Of a stretch of 64,000 nt of DNA, positions 59,740 through 64,000 are shown in pieces (within the stretch, counting starts at the first letter, position 1; each line of letters opens with the position of its first letter). The translations under genes were made by a program, and so were the position numbers. The notes beneath the pieces were generated by a model. It saw nothing but the letters and a program-made list of their open reading frames with translations, was not told the origin of the DNA and ran no database searches. Location: NCBI RefSeq assembly GCF_001645385.1, contig NZ_LVHI01000017.1:16714-80713 (forward strand), given 5' to 3'. This stretch comes from Rhodococcoides kyotonense (lineage in GTDB: Bacteria; Actinomycetota; Actinomycetes; Mycobacteriales; Mycobacteriaceae).

Positions 59740-60530
59740 GTCAGAGTCTGTCGCGAGCGTTGACGATCCTCGGTCTGCTCGGCGACGAGGGCCGGTCGCT
59801 GGATCAGCTCGCCACCGAACTGGGTGTCCACAAGACGACGGTGCTGCGTCTGCTGCGGACGATGGAAGCCGACCGGTTCGTCCAGCACGACGCGGAGCAT
59901 CGGTACATGCTGGGATCGAGATTCTTCGAACTGGCCAGTCACGCGCTCGAGCAACGTGACGTCAGGACCGTCGCGCGCCCGCATCTGGCTGCGCTCAACG
60001 CGTCGACCGGTCAGACCATCCACCTCGCCACCTACGAGAACGGCGAGGCCATCTACATCGACAAGTTCGACGCCAAGCAGAGCGTGCGCATGTACTCGCG
60101 CGTCGGCAGACCCGCAGCCTTGCACTGCACCGCGGTGGGCAAAGTCCTGGTATCGGCGAGGCCTCGGTCCGAACAGGTCGAGATCGCGAACAATCTCGGT
60201 TACCAGCGATTCACCCACAAAACGATCGATTCGGCCGAGCGCTACCTCGCCGAACTGGAACTCGTTGCGCAGCAAGGCTTCGCGGAGGATCACGAGGAAC
60301 ACGAGTCGTTCGTCAACTGCGTGGGCGTGCCCGTGCGCAACGGAGTGGGCGACACCGTGGCCGCTGTGTCGATGTCCGTCCCCGACATGCTGTTGGACCA
60401 CGCTCAGGTACTGGCAACGCTGCCCGAGATCTTGGCTACCGCAGCGGCGATATCGGCAGACCTCGGGTGGAGGTCTGCCACAGAAACTTCGACCATCGAA
60501 GACAACATGAACGTGAAAGGAATCCGATGA
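59736..60530 (+). CDS. IclR-family transcriptional regulator (KDG cluster)
   Basis: 264 aa. Winged helix: RALTILGLLGDEGRSLDQLA, then TELGVHKTTVLRLLRTMEAD. The effector domain is full length: ARPHLAALNASTGQTIHLAT, YIDKFDAKQSVRMYSRVGRP, CTAVGKVLVSA, with EDHEEHESFVNCVGVPVRNG near the end, typical of KdgR-like members that sense KDG. Translationally coupled with the kinase gene before and the ridA gene after. It likely controls both divergent arms through the repeat at 58644-58669. Confidence 0.92.
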   Translation: MSQSLSRALTILGLLGDEGRSLDQLATELGVHKTTVLRLLRTMEADRFVQHDAEHRYMLGSRFFELASHALEQRDVRTVARPHLAALNASTGQTIHLATYENGEAIYIDKFDAKQSVRMYSRVGRPAALHCTAVGKVLVSARPRSEQVEIANNLGYQRFTHKTIDSAERYLAELELVAQQGFAEDHEEHESFVNCVGVPVRNGVGDTVAAVSMSVPDMLLDHAQVLATLPEILATAAAISADLGWRSATETSTIEDNMNVKGIR

Positions 60531-60928
60531 GCGAGAAGATCGCAGTCCGCACCGATGCAGCTCCCGCACCCGCACACACCTTCTCCCAGGGCGTACGCAA
60601 GGGCCCGTTCGTGCAGGTGTCGGGGCAAGGACCCGTCGACCCCGAGACCAACGAGTACCTGTACCCGGGGGACGTCGCTGCGCAGACGACGCGCACGCTC
60701 GAGAACGTGCGCGCCATCGTCGAGGCGAGTGGAGCGACGTTCGACGACGTCGTCATGCTCCGCGTGTACCTGACCAAGCGCGAGGACTTCGCGATCATGA
60801 ACGACGCGTACGGCGAGTTCGTGCAGAAGCACACGAAGGGTGACGTGCTGCCCAGTCGTACGACAGTGTTCACTGGGCTGCCCCGCGAGGAAATGCTGGT
60901 GGAGATCGACGCGGTGGCCATCGTCTGA
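60527..60928 (+). CDS. ridA: RidA-family enamine/imine deaminase
   Basis: 133 aa from the ATG at 60527, overlapping the IclR stop. Family blocks: TFSQGVRKGPFVQVSGQGPVD, TRTLENVRAIVEASGATFDD, RVYLTKREDFAIMNDAYGEF and the key Arg in PSRTTVFTGLPREEMLVEID. RidA hydrolyses the reactive enamine/imine released by PLP dehydratases, so its coupling to this cluster supports a dehydratase role for the DSD1-fold enzyme. The protein has no signal peptide. Confidence 0.92.
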   Translation: MSEKIAVRTDAAPAPAHTFSQGVRKGPFVQVSGQGPVDPETNEYLYPGDVAAQTTRTLENVRAIVEASGATFDDVVMLRVYLTKREDFAIMNDAYGEFVQKHTKGDVLPSRTTVFTGLPREEMLVEIDAVAIV

Positions 60929-60942
60929 CGCACTACGCGTTG

Positions 60943-60971
60943 CTGATGCGTCGGGTGTTCCGACCGCATCA
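60943..60971. terminator. Hairpin between convergent ridA and chaperone-like gene
   Basis: GATGCG-TCGG pairs with CCGA-CCGCATC with a one-base bulge; the right arm includes the stop codon of the minus-strand gene (60969-60971). It can terminate in both directions. Confidence 0.55.
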
Positions 60972-62135
60972 GGCGTTGTCGAAGAACGCGGCGGTGCGGA
61001 GCGTGAGGCGGAGTGTGGCCACGATGCGGTCCCATGGAACGGCCTCCGCTTCGTACTCGTCCATCGCGTCGGTGTCGCCGCGTTCTTCTGCTTCGAGTGC
61101 GCACTCACGCCACGACCGAGCTTGGTCGGAGCAGAACGCTTCGTAGCCGGCGATCTTGGTCCTGTCCTGGCCGCATACCGATACGACGAGTTCCACGTCG
61201 ACGGCACCCTCGGCCGCCGAGTCCAACTCGAGCAGAGCCAGCAAATCGGGCGGCACGTCGCAGTCGCCGTCGTGGTGCGCATCGTCGTCCGAGGCCGTGA
61301 AATCCGGTTCGGGGCGGGGATCCGGTCCTGTGTACGCGACGACTCCGCCGAGGTGGTCGGCGAAGGACGCGTCGACGCGCATGACGAACTCGGCCAAACG
61401 ATGGAAAGCGGCGTCGAGATGTCGAGGCACTAGAGGTTGTGCGTCGACGCTGGCCGCGACGTGCACACGGTCGTCGACCAGGAGGAATTTCAACCGGGAG
61501 TGGCGGCGATTGAGGTCGGCGACCAATTCGGCTGCACGCGTACGACCCGAGATCCGCTCCACGACCGGCGCGTGGATACGTACTTCGGTCGGACCGGCCA
61601 CATAGACGTATGCGGTGACCAGCCCCAACATGATGGCGACGCTCTTGTCGGCGGAGAGCTCGACGTCGAGTCCCGTGACGTTGCGCAAACAGCTCAGAAC
61701 CACGCGCTCGAGTTCGTCCTCGCGATCGGTCATCACGGCAGTGGTCGGGTCGTATGCTTCGGCGCCCCTGGAATCCTCGTCACCGTCGAGAAACGCGGGG
61801 TGCGGAACGCCCCACACGGTTCTGATTTCGCCGACGGCCAGGAATGCCAGATGATCGGCCCACGCGGCCGACTTCTCGACGACGTTCGTGGACGATTCGG
61901 CATCGTGCGCCCATGGAGGAACAGGCGCCGACAACGCGGTCGTGGTGCAGACGATCGTGTCCGACGGCGTCCTGCGAAAGGTCATGGTCGGCCGTCGTCG
62001 GTCGTCCGGAACGAATGCCGGACACAGCGTGATTTCGGCGGTGCCGTGCGCAAGCCGATCCGCCAACCGGCGAGTGAATGCACCCCAGTCCTTCCCGGTC
62101 GCCTCGTCAAGATCCAGCCCATCGAACGTCGACAT
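60969..62135 (-). CDS. YbjN/type-III-secretion-chaperone-like protein, copy 3
   Basis: 388 aa from the ATG at 62135. It shares with copy 1 the motif TVWGVPHPAFL (107-116), the middle domain (about 140-264: LERVVLSCLRNVTGLDVEL, VRIHAPVV, LVPRHLDAAFHRLAEFVMRV, SFADHLGG) and the helical C-terminal domain (VVSVCGQDRTKIAGYEAFCS). Its N-terminal ~100 residues differ. An Asp-rich linker (TASDDDAHHDGDCD) separates the middle and last domains. There are no catalytic or membrane motifs; fold assignment is tentative. It follows a nucleotide-pyrophosphatase-like gene by 77 bp on the same strand and may be co-transcribed with it. Confidence 0.68.
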   Translation of the reverse strand: MSTFDGLDLDEATGKDWGAFTRRLADRLAHGTAEITLCPAFVPDDRRRPTMTFRRTPSDTIVCTTTALSAPVPPWAHDAESSTNVVEKSAAWADHLAFLAVGEIRTVWGVPHPAFLDGDEDSRGAEAYDPTTAVMTDREDELERVVLSCLRNVTGLDVELSADKSVAIMLGLVTAYVYVAGPTEVRIHAPVVERISGRTRAAELVADLNRRHSRLKFLLVDDRVHVAASVDAQPLVPRHLDAAFHRLAEFVMRVDASFADHLGGVVAYTGPDPRPEPDFTASDDDAHHDGDCDVPPDLLALLELDSAAEGAVDVELVVSVCGQDRTKIAGYEAFCSDQARSWRECALEAEERGDTDAMDEYEAEAVPWDRIVATLRLTLRTAAFFDNA

Positions 62136-62212
62136 GTGTTCCCCGTTTCTGCCGCTTCGGACTTCTCGAACGGGTGGGAAGGTAGACGGGGGTACCGACA
62201 GGTTCAGGGCAG

Positions 62213-63364
62213 TCAGTGACTCGGACGGACGACCAGCGCTGGAACCAACAGCTCTGCCGACGTCAACGAGCCGTGATGACCGCGGAGTCGAGCCGCTATC
62301 GACTCGGCATCGGTTCGCACCAAGGCGGATCGATCGTGCGCGAGCGCAAGTAGGTCGCCGATCCGCCCGTACGCGGCCCGCGACACGGCCGGGCCGAACC
62401 AGCCGTTGTCGACGGCCTCGTCCTTGGTGACGACAGTGAAACTTCTCCCCAGTTCGGCCTTCCACGCGTCGTACACCTCCGACGTTGCTCCCTTCCGGGT
62501 GTAGACGTACCTCATTCGTGCTTCGCCGCCCAGCTGTCCGACGCCGGCGCGTAGGGCAGGCGACGCGTCGTAGTCGACACGGTCCCCGACCTCGACCATG
62601 CCGTGGTCCGAGACGACCACCAACGCTCCGTCCGTCGGAACCGTCTCGGCCAACGATTGTGCGAGCCGATCGACCTGACGGAGCTCCGCCCGCCACGCGT
62701 CGGAACTCGGTCCGCGTACGTGTCCGACGAGATCGAGGTCGCCGAAGTACGTATAGGCCAATGTCGGACCAGGGGAGGACAGAACGTCGGCGACATTCCC
62801 GACGAGGTCACCGGATGTGATCGACGTTCGGAACGACGCCCCGCGCAACGATGCACGCGTCAGACCGGACCCGTTCTGCAGCGCGGGGCCGACGTGGAAG
62901 ATCCCGACGCCCGACGCCACACCGTGTTCGAACGAGGTGCGTGTCGGTTGAAAAGTCTCCGGAACGAGGTCGGGGGAAAGTTCGTCAGAGCTCGACGACC
63001 CCTGCAGTGCCCACTTCAGGGAGTTCATCAGCCCCTTGTGGCCGGGTGGTGAGACGAGATAGCCGACGATTCCGTGCTCACCGGGAGGTAAGCCGGTGCC
63101 CAAGGAGCTGAGACTCGTGGCGGTCGTGCTCGGAAAGCCGGCGGTGATCGAGTTGCTCGTGTGCGAGGTCAGAAACGGCGCGTCGTCCGGGTGTGCCGCT
63201 AACTGCTCGGCGCCCAGGCCGTCGACGACGAGAAGGCAGATGCGTCGGGCGCCCTCGAGTTCGAAACCGATTCTGTCGGTCGTGTCCGGGACGCCGAGAT
63301 GGGCGAGGATCGATGGGACGACGTCGGCAAGCGACGCGGATCCATATCGGGGTTGCAGAAGCAT
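62213..63364 (-). CDS. Alkaline-phosphatase-superfamily nucleotide pyrophosphatase/phosphodiesterase
   Basis: 383 aa from the ATG at 63364; the frame is open to 63445. Metal-binding and catalytic residues of the nucleotide pyrophosphatase (NPP) group: ICLLVVDGLGAEQLAAH (Asp), SITAGFPSTTATSLSSLGTG (catalytic Thr in PSTTATS), TYFGDLDLVGHVRGP (Asp/His), VVVSDHGMVEV (Asp-His) and a late GHHGSLTSAELLVPALV (His). No signal peptide is evident, so it is probably cytoplasmic. It should hydrolyse phosphodiester or pyrophosphate bonds of nucleotides or sugar nucleotides. The natural substrate is not known. Confidence 0.88.
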   Translation of the reverse strand: MLLQPRYGSASLADVVPSILAHLGVPDTTDRIGFELEGARRICLLVVDGLGAEQLAAHPDDAPFLTSHTSNSITAGFPSTTATSLSSLGTGLPPGEHGIVGYLVSPPGHKGLMNSLKWALQGSSSSDELSPDLVPETFQPTRTSFEHGVASGVGIFHVGPALQNGSGLTRASLRGASFRTSITSGDLVGNVADVLSSPGPTLAYTYFGDLDLVGHVRGPSSDAWRAELRQVDRLAQSLAETVPTDGALVVVSDHGMVEVGDRVDYDASPALRAGVGQLGGEARMRYVYTRKGATSEVYDAWKAELGRSFTVVTKDEAVDNGWFGPAVSRAAYGRIGDLLALAHDRSALVRTDAESIAARLRGHHGSLTSAELLVPALVVRPSH

Positions 63365-63857
63365 GCCACCACCGTAGGACGCCGGGGCAACCGCTCGCTG
63401 TGTGTTGTTAACAGTTTCAGCGCGCTGACCAGGCGATTTGCGCAAGTGTTCTCGTTGGCGTAACTTTTGTCGAGTCAGAGCGACACGGACACCGACCCGA
63501 GCCGAGAGGCGCGGGACACGAGGTTGGACGAGGTTAGCACTGACGCCCCCGGATAAGGTAAGAAAGTAACCGCGTCCGGGATACGAACGTGTAAGCCCCA
63601 GAGCAAACGCTAAAGCGAGAGCGATGGTGTGCGCGTGTTCTTTGAGAACTCAACAGTGTGTCGATGAATGTCAGTGCCGAATGTTTTTGGCGCTCATGCC
63701 TTTCGGGGTGTGGGTGTGACGTCTTCTTGCTTCATTCTTCCCGTCTGGGGTGAGGGGACATTTTTTGCTAGTTGAGTTTTTTTGCTAGTGATTTGGCTCT
63801 TTGGTTTTTGAACTGATTCGCGATCCTTCTTTGTGGAGGGTTGTTGTTTCTAGAGTC
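63365..63857 (+). promoter_or_regulatory. rRNA operon promoter and leader region
   Basis: About 490 bp without a protein gene between the divergent phosphodiesterase gene and 16S rRNA. The left ~100 bp must hold the phosphodiesterase promoter. Around 63530-63575 an A/G-rich TAAGGTAAGAAAG stretch may include an rrn -10 region. From 63660 the sequence becomes T-rich, with TTTTTTGCTAGT-like repeats near 63765-63790, typical of the precursor's processing stems. No tRNA is visible. Confidence 0.6.
63635..63660 (+). promoter_or_regulatory. boxA-type antitermination site of the rRNA leader
   Basis: GTTCTTTGAGAACTCAACAG with flanking GTGTG closely matches the conserved leader element of actinobacterial rRNA operons (TTTGAGAACTCAA), where the Nus factors load to prevent early termination. 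Confidence 0.7.
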
Positions 63858-64000
63858 TTTTACGGAGAGTTTGATCCTGGCTCAGGACGAACGCTGGCGG
63901 CGTGCTTAACACATGCAAGTCGAGCGGTAAGGCCTTTCGGGGTACACGAGCGGCGAACGGGTGAGTAACACGTGGGTGATCTGCCCTGCACTCTGGGATA
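63858..64000 (+). rRNA. rrs: 16S ribosomal RNA, 5' end
   Basis: GGAGAGTTTGATCCTGGCTC (63864 on) is the universal 27F primer region, followed by the conserved GACGAACGCTGGCGGCGTGC and ACATGCAAGTCGAGCGG. The V1 loop (GGTAAGGCCTTTCGGGGT) is short and of the Rhodococcus type. The exact 5' end is estimated by analogy; the gene continues beyond the window. Confidence 0.97.

Noticed and set aside
44399..63447. Fifteen-base match GCGATTTGCGCAAGT at 44399-44413 and 63433-63447, both intergenic
   Set aside because: A match of this length is expected by chance a few times in a window this size, and the two contexts share no function.

Overview
The window is high-GC actinobacterial DNA, most likely Rhodococcus or a close relative. 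The last ~140 bases are the 5' end of a 16S rRNA gene whose first variable positions look rhodococcal. The GTG/TTG starts, ATGA/GTGA gene overlaps, hairpin terminators without U-tracts and gene families (IclR, FprB-like, SigG-like, excalibur) also fit.

Layout. 1-1923: an AurF-type diiron oxygenase and a ferredoxin-fused NADPH reductase (cut by the window edge), minus strand. 2164-4288: ADP-ribosylglycohydrolase, macrodomain and an NrtR-type Nudix regulator. 4324-10565: a YbjN/type-III-chaperone-like protein, an excalibur membrane protein, a dicarboxylate-type symporter, hypothetical proteins and a glyoxalase-fold protein. 10689-16804: an operon of two SDRs, a ketosteroid-dehydrogenase-like flavoprotein, an MHS transporter and an aromatic-ring monooxygenase beside a divergent IclR regulator; a near copy of the IclR-site sequence lies upstream of a SnoaL-fold gene at 21525. 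17672-21482: homogentisate ring-cleavage genes (hmgA, an uncharacterised gene, fahA) with a MarR regulator. 22075-30478: recC-recB-recD, with a second chaperone-like protein overlapping recD tail to tail. 31423-38549: a diflavin reductase lacking its flavodoxin half, a DUF2079 membrane protein, a RelA/SpoT-S1 protein facing a SigG-like sigma factor 14 bp away, a VOC protein, an SDR and a shortened AroQ chorismate mutase.

38904-51122 is a two-armed carbohydrate-acid locus: an oligopeptide-type ABC importer, HpaI aldolase and aldo-keto reductase on one strand; substrate-binding lipoprotein, sialidase-like protein, SDR, DUF1537 kinase, PdxA2-type dehydrogenase and DeoR regulator on the other. 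53561-60928 holds a GntP permease, KDPG aldolase, D-aminoacylase-family deacetylase, DSD1-fold PLP lyase, KDG kinase, IclR regulator and RidA. Together these spell out a route from an N-acetyl-aldosaminate (such as N-acetylglucosaminate) through KDG and KDPG to pyruvate and glyceraldehyde 3-phosphate. 60969-63364 holds a third chaperone-like protein and a nucleotide-pyrophosphatase-like enzyme. The rRNA leader and 16S gene close the window.

Three themes cut across the region: three dispersed paralogues of one chaperone-like family, a family of related hairpins just after minus-strand stop codons, and several operator-like repeats linking separated genes. All functional statements come from reading the translations; no database search was run.
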